DNA from: Symsagittifera roscoffensis
Lineage: Eukaryota > Xenacoelomorpha > Acoela > Convolutidae
Reading direction: 5' to 3'
Assembly (NCBI RefSeq): GCF_963678635.1
Contig: NC_087062.1
Coordinates: forward strand, 68,061,415 to 68,125,414
Length of the DNA: 64,000 nt
The stretch's first letter is position 1. The number at the start of each line of letters is the position of its first letter. Below are positions 1 through 9,655 of this stretch, piece after piece. A program made the position numbers and the translations under genes. The notes beneath the pieces were generated by a model, which saw only the letters and a program-made list of their open reading frames with translations, was not told the origin of the DNA and made no database searches.

Positions 1-2258
1 TGAGGTGTTAAGGTCATCATTAAAATTTCTGTCATTTTTGTGTTTTTGTAGTCATGTGTATTAAGTGAATATGCTTTTCGAACTAATGTTTCGATTCGTA
101 CTGCTAATTGTTTAATATTTTCATTTGTTAGTCTGCGTATTTGGTACCATAAAACTCTTTGGTGTTGTTTGTTTCTTTCAGAATCAAACATTTTTGAAAA
201 TTCTTGTGTGAATCTTTTCCAGTCTGATTTTATTTCTATGGGTAATACTGAAAACCATTTTTGAACTGCGCCATCTAGGGTTGTTTGTATTAGCGCTGTG
301 CGTCTATGTATCCAATTCTGATGTAGTGGCGTATTAATTGGTTCAGGTCCTATGTTTAAAATTAAATTTGCTGTTACTGCATTTAGATAATCTTTTACAG
401 AATATTCAGGGTCTGTTCCTGTGAATACCATCAGTGGTTTATTGGATGTTATTGATGATCCACCCATGAGTTATGGATTCATTGTCATCTGTAGTGACTC
501 TGCGGCATTTGGCATTTGTGAAAAATTTGAAAGTTGATTTTTTGTTATTTCGTGTTGCTGAAGGTAATATGGAAGCGGTATTTCATTTTGCATTTGAGTT
601 GGTTGATAAGAATGCATTAACATTGGCTTTTGTGGTTGTATTGGTTGAAAAGATTGTGTGTTAAATGGGTTTTGTATATGCATTTGTTGTGGATTTTGTA
701 TATCTGTTGGATTTTGTGGGTAAATTTTCATATTTTGGGTTGGATGAGGTTGTCGCGATCTCTGTGTGCGATATTCTTTGGTATATGGTGCAAAAATATC
801 TGGTTGGTAGTGATCATCATCATCAGATGATAAGTAGTTTATGTTATAAGGTGTATGTTGTTTATTTTTTTTCTGTTGAAAAAAAGGGTAATTTTCACTA
901 TGATCCTGTGTAGGTTGTGGATTATCTGGAAAGTTTACTGAATTGGTTTTAAGTCTTTTGGGAGATTGAGATTCCAATAATGTGAACTTACGTGATTTAA
1001 ATTTTGTGTATTTTTTCGGGGGGGGGGGCTGGGTTGATTTGTTTTTTGTTGGTGAGCATAATTATTATTGTGTTCTGCAAAAGTGTTTCTTGTGAACGGT
1101 TTTCGTGTTTTTGACGGTATTGTCATTGGTATATACGTTTGATAGTCCATATGTGAATATTTTGGAGCAACCGAAGGTTTAACGGTTGATTGTAAGGTTA
1201 CCTGTGTTAGTGATGTATTTGTATTTCTTGGTATCGTCAGATTGGGGTGTATTGGTGAAATACTTTGTTGTGTAGTTGTTTGGACGATTTCTTCATTTAT
1301 GAAGTGTGATGGTGTTTGAATATCTTGTTGTGTAAGATTTCTTGTTCCATTGAGATTTTCATTATGTATAACTGTTTAATTTAAGCTGTTATTTCGTGTA
1401 TCAGGTAAAAATGTATTATAATTTAATGGTGTTGCGTCAATGGTTAAGGGTATTGATTTTACATAATCTCTGTGGAAAGATATGGTACTTGATGCTTGAC
1501 TCGAGATATCTTGTGGAATATTCAGAAATGCTGGATGAGACCAGTCAGGGTTCTAAACGTAATCTGATTGTTCTGAAAGGACAGTGTCGTCAATGGTATT
1601 TTGGGGTCTGAAATTTTTTCTTACTTGTGAAATTAAATCTAAATTGTGGGTGAAATAATCTATTATAAACCATGCTAAAATTTTTTGAAATCATGTTTAG
1701 TTTTTTGTGAAACATCTTCATTGGTAAAATTTTCGCGAATTACGTGTAGAAATGTTGAAAATACTGTAATTTCATTTCTTACCTTTGTATGTTTGGATGT
1801 TTCTGTCGGTGATGTGCTTTGAACTTCTGTTTTTTCCAATATAGATATATAATTATATATTATTGCGAAAACTTCGTTAGTGAATATGGAGTTTGCTCTT
1901 TGTGAATTATGATATTGTACGCTTTTGATATATTCTATAAATACTTTTGAAAATTTTTATTCAATATCGTCTGTTTGAATAACATATTTACGATGGGCTG
2001 TATTTGGTGTGCTAAATTCTATGGTGAAGATTCCGTATTGCTGTGTTAGATTACATATGTCTTTCAAATAATGTTCAATAATTTGTCTTTTGATTTTTAC
2101 ATCTGGGAATTCTGCTTTGCATGGACTGATTCCTGGTTCAAACAAATTTACGAGTAAATTCTTTCAAAATCGTGTTTGTCCTCTATCATCAAGTGAATCT
2201 ATAAGAAAGGGAAAAACTGTTTCTTCATCTGGACTTTCGTCACTTTGAGTGTGGCTCA
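1..2258 (-). pseudogene. Decayed gag of copy C
   Basis: This is homologous to the Gag part of the intact copy A polyprotein that starts at 10098. The start codon is at 2258-2256, in a context matching A. Recognisable pieces include the N-terminal block (about 1957-2145), the Gln/Asn-rich linker (471-977 and 935-1150), and the start of the capsid-like domain at about 1-430. Several indels break the frame. One of them is an 11-base G run at 1018-1028, which replaces ordinary linker sequence. The gene continues past position 1, so nothing can be said about pol in this copy. Confidence 0.8.
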
Positions 2259-2701
2259 TTTTTTCGTTTGATTACTGTTAATATATAACTATCAATGTGT
2301 CTAATTGGTTGATTCCAATTTTATAGGTGTACCGGTTTCTGTTTATATTGCTTTTTTATTCTTCTTTTTCCTCTTTTTGATGAATTTGAAGTTGTTTCTG
2401 ATTCGGAAAAATATAATTGATCATGAATGGGACAATTTTTATCTATTGATTTTTTAAATTTGTATAGTTCGTCTAAACTGTTGGCTTCTGATTCAGAAAA
2501 TGCGTTTCTATTTTTTGAAAATCTTTTTCGTGTGATTTGTCTTTGTTTGTTTATAATTTTCCTTTTTATTGTTTGTCATTTTGTTCTAATGTATCCAACA
2601 GTTTGTGAATGTGGAGTGATTACAAGATCGTATTTTTTGTTATCTATTTCACAATTGTGTATAACGATTGTTTTTTTATTTCCTAAATTTTTGAATGACA
2701 T
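2233..2701 (-). pseudogene. Broken copy of the 155-aa ORF upstream of gag
   Basis: This aligns along its length with the basic 155-aa ORF of copy A (9656-10123), including the start codon at 2701 and the overlap with the gag start at 2258. The frame carries stop codons at two places that are sense codons in A: one after the conserved Arg-Thr-Lys of the first basic cluster and one near the Leu-Tyr-Asn-Trp stretch. Much of the amino-acid pattern around those stops is kept, so this is a relic of a real gene rather than a chance ORF. Confidence 0.7.
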
Positions 2702-3607
2702 AAGGTCTAGGATGAGGGATGCAAGAAGTTATTAGTGATTTTATTTTCCTAGACTGTAAGTCCTTACGATTTTTTGGTTAGCTTAACCTGGGTCTATTTG
2801 TTCAGGGTTGGAGAGAAAAGTATATCGATTCAGAAGAATGATTTTTTACTTTCTTGTGGCTAGTCTAAGTTAAGGTGTTAACTTACTTAATCTTACTTAG
2901 GGGTAGTGATTGTGTTCAAGGGTTGGAGAATAGTAAATCGATCCACAAGGTTCAAGTATAATTAGAACACGAGTAGTTTGTTAGATACTATTTTAAACTT
3001 ACTAAGTCTAAGATCTATCCTGGGTCTAATAAGAGGAGGGTTCAAGTGAAGGATGAATAACCGAAGTTCTTCACTGTTTAACTTAATTTGAATGGTTAGT
3101 TTTATTTAAAAATTTCTATTAGTCCTGGGTCTTTTGGAAAGGTTGGATAGTGAATCGATGTTTGAGGGCGTTAGACACTTGCTAATTGTTCTTTTTGATC
3201 CAAGGATAGGCCTTGATGATCAGATTTTAAATTTAGTGAGATAGAAAATTTATAAAGATCCAAGGAGAAGCCTTGATGATCTGAATTTTAAAATTAAGTG
3301 AATTTAAATTTAAAATGGTTTTAAATTTATTTAATAAAAAGATTTAGTTTTTGAATGATGTTAGTGAGCTTGTGATTGCTGTTATGTTTAGGTGATGAAG
3401 CTGGAACAACAAGATGATTTATATTTACTAACAATTTATTTTCATGCTACTAATTTTTTTTTTATTTTCAATAAATTTTTTTCAAATAAGTTATAAATAA
3501 TACTGCAGAAATTAGGAAAACTATCTGAGATTTCTTTATCAATCGTTTTTGTACATTAATAATTTTGTTTAGCGCCTGAAATGATCATGAAGATTTACTT
3601 CAAAGTT
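2702..3607 (-). other. Leader region of copy C, inner copy
   Basis: This is untranslated leader sequence homologous to 8721-9655 of copy A. It keeps the paired hairpin motif at 3197-3221 and 3257-3281 and the UUCG-type hairpin at 3046-3074. No coding frame is seen. Confidence 0.65.
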
Positions 3608-3841
3608 TTATGTTTGCAAATGAAAATCTAAATTCATTGCTAATAAGATTCTAAATATAAAAGTTTCTTTTGGCTTTCGCCTTACAACCATGAAACTAAT
3701 TGGTAAGTTTCTATGTAGTCGTATATCGTCTCTTGTCCGAGGTCTTTTTCCAATACCAGATAGTTCTAGTATTGTGCGGAATATCGGCTCTGATCTATTG
3801 AGTCGTAGAGACATTTCAATTAAGTTATTATTCTGCGGCAT
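3608..3841 (-). CDS. 77-aa basic leader protein, second copy in C
   Basis: This frame is 77 codons long and matches the ORFs at 5902-6135 and 8487-8720 from about the fourth residue to the stop. Its first residues (Met-Pro-Gln) come from gag sequence: the rearrangement joint at about 3834 fused a gag ATG in phase to the rest of the ORF. Conserved blocks include Met-Ser-Leu-Arg-Leu-Asn-Arg near the start and Met-Asn-Leu-Asp-Phe-His-Leu-Gln-Thr at the end. Whether it is expressed without an LTR directly upstream is unknown, and it may be a passenger of the duplication. Confidence 0.45.
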   Translation of the reverse strand: MPQNNNLIEMSLRLNRSEPIFRTILELSGIGKRPRTRDDIRLHRNLPISFMVVRRKPKETFIFRILLAMNLDFHLQT

Positions 3842-4936
3842 TTGGCATTTGTGAAAAATTTGAAAGTTGATTTTTTGTTATTTCGTGTTGCTGAAGGTAA
3901 TATGGAAGCGGTATTTCATTTTGCATTTGAGTTGGTTGATAAGAATGCATTAACATTGGCTTTTGTGGTTGTATTGGTTGAAAAGATTGTGTGTTAAATG
4001 GGTTTTGTATATGCATTTGTTGTGGATTTTGTATGTCTGTTGGATTTTGTGGGTAAATTTTCATATTTTGGGTTGGATGAGGTTGTCGCGATCTCTGTGT
4101 GCGATATTCTTTGGTATATGGTGCAAAAATATCTGGTTGGTAGTGATCATCATCATCAGATGATAAGTAGTTTATGTTATAAGGTGTATATTGTTTATTT
4201 TTATTCTGTTGAAAAATGGGTAATTTTCACTATGATCCTGTGTAGGTTGTGGATTATCTGGAAAGTTTACTGAATTGGTTTTAAGTCTTTTGGGAGATTC
4301 CAATAATGTGAACATACGTGATTTAAATTTTGTGTATTTTTTCGGGGGGGGGGGGGGGGCTGGGTTGATTTGTTTTTTGTTGGTGAGCATAATTATAATT
4401 GTGTTCTGCAAAAGTGTTTCTTGTGAACGGTTTTCGTGTTTTTGACGGTATTGTCATTGGTATATACGTTTGATAGTCCATATGTGAATATTTTGGAGCA
4501 ACCGAAGGTTTAACGGTTGATTGTAAGGTTACCTGTGTTAGTGATGTATTTGTATTTCTTGGTGTTGCCAGATTGGGGTGTATTGGTGAAATACATTGTT
4601 GTGTAGTTGTTTGGACGATTTCTTCATTTATGAAGTGTGATGGTGTTTGAATATCTTGTTGTGTAAAATTTCTTGTTCCATTGAGATTTTCATTATGTAT
4701 AACTGTTGAATTTAAGCTGTTATTTCGTGTATCAGGTAAAAATGTATTATAATTTAATGGTGTTGCGTCAATGGTTAAGGGTATTACTTTTACATAATCT
4801 CTGTGGAAAGATATGGTACTTGATGCTTGACTCCAGATATCTTGTGGAATATTCAGAAATGCTGGATGAGACCAGTCAGGGTCCTGAACGTAATCTGATT
4901 GTTCTGAAAGGACAGTGTCGTCAATGGTATTTTGGG
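3834..4936 (-). pseudogene. Gag linker fragment, duplicated
   Basis: This nearly repeats 501-1611 and covers the Gln/Asn-rich Gag linker. It is broken by small indels and by a 16-base G run at 4344-4359, where the sister copy has 11 Gs at 1018-1028. It ends abruptly at 4936, where leader sequence begins. Confidence 0.75.
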
Positions 4937-5347
4937 TAGTTCGTTAGATACTATTTTAATATTACTAAGTCTAAGATCTATCCTGGGTCTGTTAAGAGGA
5001 GGGTTCAAGTGAAGGATGAATAACCGAAGTTCTTCACTGTATCAGGTAAAATTGCATTATAATTTAATGGTGTTGCGTCAATGGTTAAGGGTATTACTTT
5101 TACATAATCTCTGTGGAAAGATATGGTACTTGATGCTTGACTCGAGATATCTTGTGGAATATTCAGAAATGCTGGATGAGACCAGTCAGGGTCCTAAACG
5201 TAATCTGATTGTTCTGAAATGACAGTGTCGTCAATGGTATTTTGAGTAGTTCGTTAGATACTATTTTAAACTTACTAAGTCTAAGATCTATCCTGGTTCT
5301 GTTAAGAGGAGGGTTCAAGTGAAGGATGAATAACCGAAGTTCTTCAC
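4731..5347 (-). repeat. 310-bp tandem repeat of a gag piece plus a leader piece
   Basis: Positions 4731-5040 and 5041-5347 are near-identical head-to-tail copies. Each joins about 206 bp of gag to about 104 bp of leader. The leader part ends in the UUCG-type hairpin (5009-5037 and 5319-5347). This is a secondary duplication inside the rearranged copy C. Confidence 0.8.
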
Positions 5348-5901
5348 AGCTTAACTTAATTTGAATGGTTAGTTTTATTTAAAAATTTCTATTAGTCCTG
5401 GGTCTTTTGGAAAGATTGGATAGTGAATCGATGTTTGAGGGCGTTAGACACTTGCTAAGTGGGTGGGGGAGAACAAAATTGTTTTTTTTTGATCCAAGGA
5501 AAAGCCTTGATGATCCGATTTTAAATTTAGTGAGATAGAAAATTTATAAAGATCCAAGGAGAAGCCTTGATGATCTGATTTTTAAAATTAAGTGAATTTA
5601 AATTTAAAATGGTTTTAAATTTATTTAATAAAAAGATTTAGTTTTTGAATGATGTTAGTGAGCTTATGATTGCTGTTATGTTTAGGTGATGAAGCTGGAA
5701 CAACAAGATGATTTATATTTACTAACAATTTATTGTCATGCTACTAATTTTTATTTTTATTTTCAATAAATTTTTTCAAATATGTTATAAATAATACTGC
5801 AGAAATTAGGAAAACTATCTGAGATTTCTTTATCAATCGTTTTTGTACATTAATAATTTTGTTTAGCGCCTGAAATGATCATGAAGATTGACTTCAAAAT
5901 T
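5348..5901 (-). other. Leader region of copy C next to its 5' LTR
   Basis: This is noncoding leader homologous to copy A. Two copies of the GATC-bounded hairpin lie at 5491-5515 and 5551-5575, 60 bp apart as in A (9052 and 9112). No ORF is supported. Confidence 0.65.
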
Positions 5902-6135
5902 TTATGTTTGCAAATGAAAATCTAAATTCATTGCTAATAAGATTCTAAATATAAAAGTTTCTGTTGGCTTTTGCCTTACAACCATGAAACTAATTGGTAA
6001 GTTTCTATGTAGTCGTATATCGTCTCTTGTCCGAGGTCTTTTTCCAATACCAGGTAGTTTTAGTATTGTGCGGAATATCGGCTCTGATCTATTGAGTCGT
6101 AGAGACATTTCAATTAAGTTATTATCATGTAACAT
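5902..6135 (-). CDS. 77-aa basic leader protein of copy C
   Basis: This 77-codon frame begins with ATG at 6135, about 85 bases inside the primer-binding site, as in copy A. The protein is rich in Arg and Lys, with a central Gly-Ile-Gly-Lys-Arg-Pro-Arg-Thr-Arg-Asp-Asp motif. It has no membrane segment and no recognised domain. Compared with the copy at 8487 it has about 15 amino-acid changes but no frameshift or stop, although neighbouring gag has decayed. That pattern supports a protein-coding role. Function is unknown. A small basic product in this place could bind RNA or serve as a first coding exon, but both ideas are inference. Confidence 0.6.
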   Translation of the reverse strand: MLHDNNLIEMSLRLNRSEPIFRTILKLPGIGKRPRTRDDIRLHRNLPISFMVVRQKPTETFIFRILLAMNLDFHLQT

Positions 6136-6202
6136 TTTGAAAATGTTTTGTCTAATTTCTAATCTCTTTTTGGTTAATTCTAAGCTTTTAAGGTCTTATT
6201 CG

Positions 6203-6220
6203 AGACTTATGGTCGCACCA
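6203..6220 (-). promoter_or_regulatory. Primer-binding site of copy C
   Basis: On the minus strand TGGTGCGACC begins at 6220, two bases inside the LTR end at 6223. The first bases match the site in copy A. TGG is the expected complement of a tRNA 3' CCA. The tRNA was not identified. Confidence 0.75.
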
Positions 6221-6222
6221 GA

Positions 6223-6633
6223 TGAGTTATAACCAAAGTGGTTAACTCATAGAGTAATTTCGGATGGGGTACACCGTCTGCTCGTCACGCTATCTTATTT
6301 TCGGCCGGATAGATTCGTGCAAATTCTCAGTCTAATACCGATCCTAATCTTACTCTTATATCTACTAGTCTCAGGGTGTTTAACTAGTCTCTGCTAGGCT
6401 CAATAGATCTAGAGTATACTGGCTTATTGCGGCAGCTGAAGTTCTCTTGGAGAGGCAACTAATTTCTAAGTTAAATTCAAATCTCTCTGGTGCTGAAATT
6501 ACAAATAATTGCAGCACTTACAAATAAGTGGGTTGTTAGTTAGATGGATTATGATTGGTTAATATTAAAAATTTTACAGTGGTAAAATATCTAATTTATC
6601 CAATAATAAAATGTAGTTTAGATCAGGTTCCCA
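6223..6633 (-). repeat. 5' LTR of copy C
   Basis: This 411-bp sequence begins TGGGAACC and ends AACTCA on the minus strand. It aligns along its full length with the 410-bp LTRs of copy A but is clearly more diverged. The internal palindrome (6490-6517) and the terminal inverted repeat next to the primer site are both kept. Confidence 0.9.
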
Positions 6634-7989
6634 TTTGCTTTAACTAGATATATTATTGTTCTGTCTTTTCCGCAATTTTTCAGTTGTGGAAAAAAAATTA
6701 AGAGTTACCTGTCTTCTTGGTCTTCAAAGTTTGAGCGAAAATTCTTTATTTAGTTTTGATTTTTACGTTTTGATTTTTTCCGCTGTTTTCGACGAAACTT
6801 ATGCTCATTGTCAAAATAAAATAACAACTATTTCTGTCGGATGACACGTTTTTTACCGCATATTTTTCTATTTTCTTTTCTATCCGCTCGTATTTATCCG
6901 CACATACTATCTTCACTGAAGTCCCATCCTTTCAGTGAATCATCAAAATTGTACAGTACCTTGAGAAAAATTTTACTAATTCAAAGTTAAACAAGACTGC
7001 TCGTATCAGGGCGAAGCCCTGAATGTTCCGACTGCCTTTAAGGTTTATGGAGCAGGAATACCATATATATCATTAACATAAAAAACTTAATAAAATAAAA
7101 GGAAAAAAAATTTCTAAGAATTGAATATTTTTCTATGAAAATCATCCCCCCACACGCCAAATAAAGAATAGATTTCGCTCCTTGTAACAAATCAATTATG
7201 GCAAACAAGCTTTTTTCAACCAATTTGGAACAATTTCTACGACAGATTAAATCTCCGCTTACGCGTTAATAGCGCGAAATAAATCGCGCATAATTGTCCC
7301 AAGTTGGCCAAAATGGCAATCTTTAAGCCCTCATAACTTTACGAAAAATGGTTACAGGTAAAATATTTTATCAATTTTAAGCTCAAGACAATAATAACTT
7401 TTGAAGGAAATAGAAAATTTTGTCAAAAATGGCTAGATAAAACGTCGAAATTTGTCTGAAGAAAAAAAACCACCACAAATATTCCGTTAGTTTCGTATCG
7501 AAAGTCGGAACAGAAAGCATTTTACTTGCGTCTCATCAATTTAATACGTGCTCTCATACGCAATATAATACCTCGTTATAATCACCCAACGTGTTCATTA
7601 ATCTAATCTGCACCATGAGGATATGACTCATGAGGCAACTTTTTTACAATATACAAACTCCTTTTTCCATATTAAAGGTCTTAATGGGACCCAGGACTAT
7701 CCATAGAAGCAACAAAATAAAGCTAGCCTTGGTTCTTTTACCATTTTCCGGAATCATAATAGCTGTTGCTGCCCTGAATTTCAATACTAAGAAATTCTGC
7801 AGTGAGCAGGAATTAGTATTCGCCCTCAGTAAGAAATTTTTTATGTCATCACAAAGCAAACAATTGTGTTAGCTGAAAAAAAACAATCATACAGACTGGA
7901 AAATTCAAAAAATTAGCTCTCACTTTGACCTCTAAGTTTGGTTAAATGTGTACTTCTAAAAACACAAACAAAAACTTTATTGGATATTG
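6634..7989. other. Flanking DNA between copies C and A, no gene seen
   Basis: This AT-rich DNA separates two head-to-head elements. Short ORFs (for example 7630-7872) show no family features. A perfect short hairpin, CAGGGC-GAA-GCCCTG, lies at about 7006-7021 inside a motif of about 30 bp that recurs at about 51430-51465 on the other strand. Confidence 0.5.
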
Positions 7990-8104
7990 TGGAACCTGAT
8001 CTAAACTACATTTTATGATTGGATAAATTAGATATTTTACCAATGTAAAGTATTTAATATTAACCAATCATGACCCATCTAACTAACAACCCACTTATTT
8101 GTAA

Positions 8105-8132
8105 GTGCTGAAGTTACTTGTAATTTCAGCAC
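8105..8132 (+). other. Internal LTR palindrome
   Basis: GTGCTGAA and TTCAGCAC flank a short AT-rich core, giving a 13-bp stem with a 2-base loop and one G-T pair in copy A. The same palindrome is perfect in the solo LTR (30243-30270) and in copy B (54125-54152), and has one mismatch in copy C (6490-6517). It could be a DNA-protein site or an RNA hairpin. Confidence 0.65.
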
Positions 8133-8372
8133 CAGAGAGATTTGAATTTAACTTAGAAAATAGTTGGACTCTCCCGAGCACTTCAGCAGCCGCAATAAAC
8201 CAGTATACCCTAGATCTATTGAGCCTAGCAGAGACTAGTTAAACAACCTGAGACTAGATAGTATAAGAGTAAGATTAGGATCGGTATTAGACTAAGAAGT
8301 TGCACGAATCTATCCGGCCGAAAATAAGATAGCGTGACGAGCAGACGGTGTACCCTATCCGAAATTACTCTA

Positions 8373-8399
8373 TGAGTTATAGACAACATACATAACTCA
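8373..8399 (+). other. Terminal inverted repeat at the LTR 3' end
   Basis: TGAGTTAT (8373-8380) and ATAACTCA (8392-8399) are exact complements around an 11-base loop. The arms recur in LTRs A and B, and in shorter form in C and the solo LTR, while the loop sequence differs between copies. It touches the integrase-processed end and lies two bases from the primer site. Confidence 0.65.
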
Positions 8400-8401
8400 T
8401 C

Positions 8402-8419
8402 TGGTGCGACCATAAGTCT
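8402..8419 (+). promoter_or_regulatory. Primer-binding site of copy A
   Basis: TGGTGCGACCATAAG starts two bases after the 5' LTR. The reverse complement ends in ...GCACCA, as a tRNA 3' end would. The complement continues into a TTCGA resembling a T-loop, but the spacing is one base short of a canonical tRNA, so the primer tRNA stays unassigned. Confidence 0.75.
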
Positions 8420-8486
8420 CGAACAAGACCTTAATAGCTTAGAATTAACCAAAATAGATTAGAAATTAGACAAAAACATTTACAAA

Positions 8487-8720
8487 ATGTTATACGACAA
8501 TAATTTAATCGAAATGTCTCTACGACTCAATAGATCAGAGCCAATATTCCGAACCATAACAGAACTACCCGGAATTGGAAGAAGACCTCGAACCAGAGAC
8601 GACATACGACAAAGTAGAAACTTACCATATAGCTATATGATAGTTAGGCAAAAACCAGAACAAACTTTTATATTTAGAATACTACTGGCAATGAATTTAG
8701 ATTTTCATTTGCAAACATAA
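8487..8720 (+). CDS. 77-aa basic leader protein
   Basis: This is the first ORF of the element, starting 68 bases after the primer-binding site and ending in TAA. It is rich in Arg and Asn, with a conserved core of Met-Ser-Leu-Arg-Leu-Asn-Arg-Ser-Glu-Pro-Ile-Phe-Arg-Thr, a Gly-Ile-Gly-Arg-Arg-Pro-Arg-Thr-Arg-Asp-Asp motif, and a near-invariant C-terminus. It has no signal peptide, membrane span or zinc motif. Two further copies (5902-6135 and 3608-3841) keep the frame despite amino-acid changes. No known family is recognised. It could be an RNA-binding regulator, or the first coding exon of a spliced message that supplies a start codon to a downstream frame; both are inference. Plant Ogre elements also carry an extra ORF before gag, but no sequence likeness is claimed. 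Confidence 0.65.
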   Translation: MLYDNNLIEMSLRLNRSEPIFRTITELPGIGRRPRTRDDIRQSRNLPYSYMIVRQKPEQTFIFRILLAMNLDFHLQT

Positions 8721-9051
8721 AACCTTGAAGTTAATCTTCAAAATCATTTCAGGCGCTAAACAAAATTATTAATATACAATAACGATTGATAAAAAGATCT
8801 AAGATCGTTTTCCTAAAACTCTGCAGTAATATACAAAACATGTTTGAAAAATATTTATTGAAAAATAAAAAATAAAAATTAGTAGCATGAAAATAAATGG
8901 TTAGTAATCTTAAATCATCCTGTTGTTCCAGCTCCATCACCTAAAACATAACAGCAATCATAAACCCACTAATATCATCAAAACACTAAATCTTTCCTTT
9001 ACACACATTTAAAATTTTATTAAAACTTAAATTCACTTAATTTTAAAACCA

Positions 9052-9136
9052 GATCATCAAGGCTTATCCTTGGATCTTAAATCATTTTCTACTTAATTAA
9101 ATTTCAAATTTGATCATCAAGGCTTATCCTTGGATC
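9052..9136 (+). repeat. Paired GATC-bounded hairpins in the leader
   Basis: Two identical 25-base copies (9052-9076 and 9112-9136) sit 60 bp apart. Each reads GATCATC-AAGG-loop-CCTT-GGATC, which folds on itself. Copy C has the motif four times (3197, 3257, 5491, 5551) with the AAGG/CCTT stem kept while the loop differs. Confidence 0.65.
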
Positions 9137-9279
9137 AAACAGAACAACTTTGTTCTCCCCCACCCACTTAATTAGTGTCTAACGACCTCAAACGTCGATT
9201 CACTACCCAACCCTTTCTAAAGACCTAAGACTAATAGAAATTTTTAAAACAAAACTAATCATTCAAATTAGGATAAACA

Positions 9280-9308
9280 GTGAAGAACTTCGGTTATTCA
9301 TCCTTCAC
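9280..9308 (+). other. Leader hairpin with UUCG tetraloop
   Basis: GTGAAG (9280-9285) pairs with CTTCAC (9303-9308). Inside it AAC-TTCG-GTT (9286-9295) forms the very stable C(UUCG)G tetraloop. The same hairpin is present three times in copy C (3046-3074, 5009-5037, 5319-5347). Confidence 0.55.
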
Positions 9309-9655
9309 TTGACCCCCCCTCTTACCAGACCCAGGATAAATCTTAGACTTAGTAAGTTTAAAATAGTATCTAACGAACTACTCGCGTTCTAATTATACCT
9401 GAACCCTGTGGATCGATTTACTATTCTCCAGCCCTTGAACACAATCACTACCCCTAAGTAAGATTAAGTAAGTTAACACCTTAACTTATACTAGCCACGA
9501 GAAAGTAGAAAAATCATTCTACGGAATCGATATACTTTTCTCTCCAACCCTGAACAAATAGACCCAGGTTAAGCTAACCAAAAAATCGTAAGAACTAACA
9601 GTTTAGGAAAATAGAAACCATTTAACAACCTTTTGCATCCGTCATCCTAAACCTT

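Larger units (their letters stand above)
1..6633 (-). mobile_element. Giant-family retroelement copy C, rearranged 5' part
   Basis: This is the 5' half of a giant-family element on the minus strand. Its 5' LTR is at the right end and its gag runs off the left edge. Read 5' to 3' it goes LTR, primer site, 77-aa ORF, leader, a short tandem mosaic of gag and leader pieces, a 1.1-kb gag fragment, a second 77-aa ORF and leader, a broken 155-aa ORF, and a broken gag. The sequence 501-1611 recurs at 3834-4936 at an offset of 3,333 bp, so a large part of the 5' region was duplicated and one copy then lost its middle. The order is read directly; the sequence of events is inferred. The 3' LTR is not in view, so no target duplication can be checked. 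Confidence 0.85.
7990..8399 (+). repeat. 5' LTR of copy A
   Basis: This starts TGGAACC and ends CTCA, keeping the usual TG...CA ends. It contains an AATAAA at 8194-8199, a TATAAG at 8262-8267, a near-perfect palindrome at 8105-8132 and a terminal inverted repeat at 8373-8399. Where U3, R and U5 meet cannot be read from sequence alone; the AATAAA lying before the TATA-like box makes both assignments uncertain. Confidence 0.95.
8721..9655 (+). other. Untranslated leader with conserved hairpins
   Basis: This 935-base stretch between the 77-aa and 155-aa ORFs has no supported coding frame. It is shared with copy C. Several hairpin motifs are kept and are listed separately. The position, between the primer site and gag, is where retroelements usually keep packaging and dimerisation signals, so that role is plausible but inferred. 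Confidence 0.6.

Noticed and set aside
7630..7872. 80-codon ORF in the spacer between copies C and A
   Set aside because: It has no second copy, no domain and composition like the surrounding DNA, and an antisense frame is equally open.
8402..8432. Assignment of the copy A primer site to a particular tRNA
   Set aside because: The complement ends in CACCA and includes a T-loop-like TTCGA, but the spacing is one base off and no tRNA I know matches.
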